38,666 nucleotides of DNA from positions 1 through 38,666 of the forward strand of contig MBPM02000277.1 of NCBI GenBank assembly GCA_001695595.3, read 5' to 3'. The DNA comes from Plasmopara viticola (taxonomy: Eukaryota > Oomycota > Peronosporomycetes > Peronosporales > Peronosporaceae). The number at the start of each line of letters is the position of its first letter. Position 1 is the first letter of the stretch. Position numbers and translations under genes: made by a program. This document shows, piece by piece, positions 38,601-38,666 of this stretch. Under the pieces are notes generated by a model. The model had not been told where the DNA came from. It made no database searches and worked only from the letters and a program-made list of their open reading frames with translations.

Positions 38601-38666
38601 GATACTCACTTATTTTAACGGTTATGAGGCTCAAATTTATGCTCCGTGTATGTACACTGCTTTCAC

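Overview
This window is oomycete chromosomal DNA, probably Peronosporales (Phytophthora or downy-mildew like). It carries two near-mirror copies of one Maverick/Polinton element (a polintovirus-type giant DNA transposon). The assignment rests on two things. First, each copy has the core polinton gene set: protein-primed family B DNA polymerase, retroviral-type integrase with chromodomain, FtsK/HerA-type packaging ATPase, adenain-like cysteine protease, double-jelly-roll major capsid protein and single-jelly-roll minor capsid (penton) protein. Second, each copy carries a gene for a Crinkler (CRN) protein with the oomycete LxLFLAK and HVLVxxP signatures.

Layout. 1-259 is unique left flank. 260-18442 is the left arm (copy A) and 20401-38600 is the right arm (copy B), its reverse complement. 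18443-18577 is the inner end of copy A with its terminal inverted repeat. 18578-20400 is a GC-richer host spacer with a truncated LRR gene fragment. 38601-38666 is unique right flank. Copy A has TIRs at both ends (422-473 and 18490-18577). Copy B keeps only its outer TIR (38271-38429), and its inner end is cut inside a small gene at 20400/20401.

Gene order from the outer end inward (strands as in copy A): small basic protein; PolB (+); integrase (+); zinc-finger/coiled-coil protein (+); W-rich small protein (-); 75-aa basic protein (-); large PX-like protein with an out-of-frame C-terminal extension (-); minor capsid protein (-); ATPase (-); fibre protein with S74-type chaperone domain (+); a 280-bp array of short hairpins; major capsid protein (-); protease (+); 129-aa protein (+); acidic small protein (-); CRN effector (+); minisatellites; DUF3820-like double-motif protein (-). 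The genes fit a virion-making element: replication and integration outermost, morphogenesis in the middle, and a captured host-type effector as cargo near the inner end.

State of the copies. Both are decayed, mostly by 1-2 nt indels, but at different sites. Copy A is damaged in PolB, integrase, the W-rich protein, PX, minor capsid, fibre, major capsid and protease. Copy B is damaged in PolB, fibre and major capsid (one nonsense codon), and has a fusion of the 75-aa and W-rich genes. ATPase, the 129-aa gene and the CRN gene are open in both. The CRN genes are near-identical at both ends but carry a sharply bounded divergent middle block, the signature of a segmental swap. The most notable features are the CRN cargo with its mosaic structure, the fibre gene, the hairpin array between convergent late genes, and adenain-type cleavage motifs in the small presumptive virion proteins.
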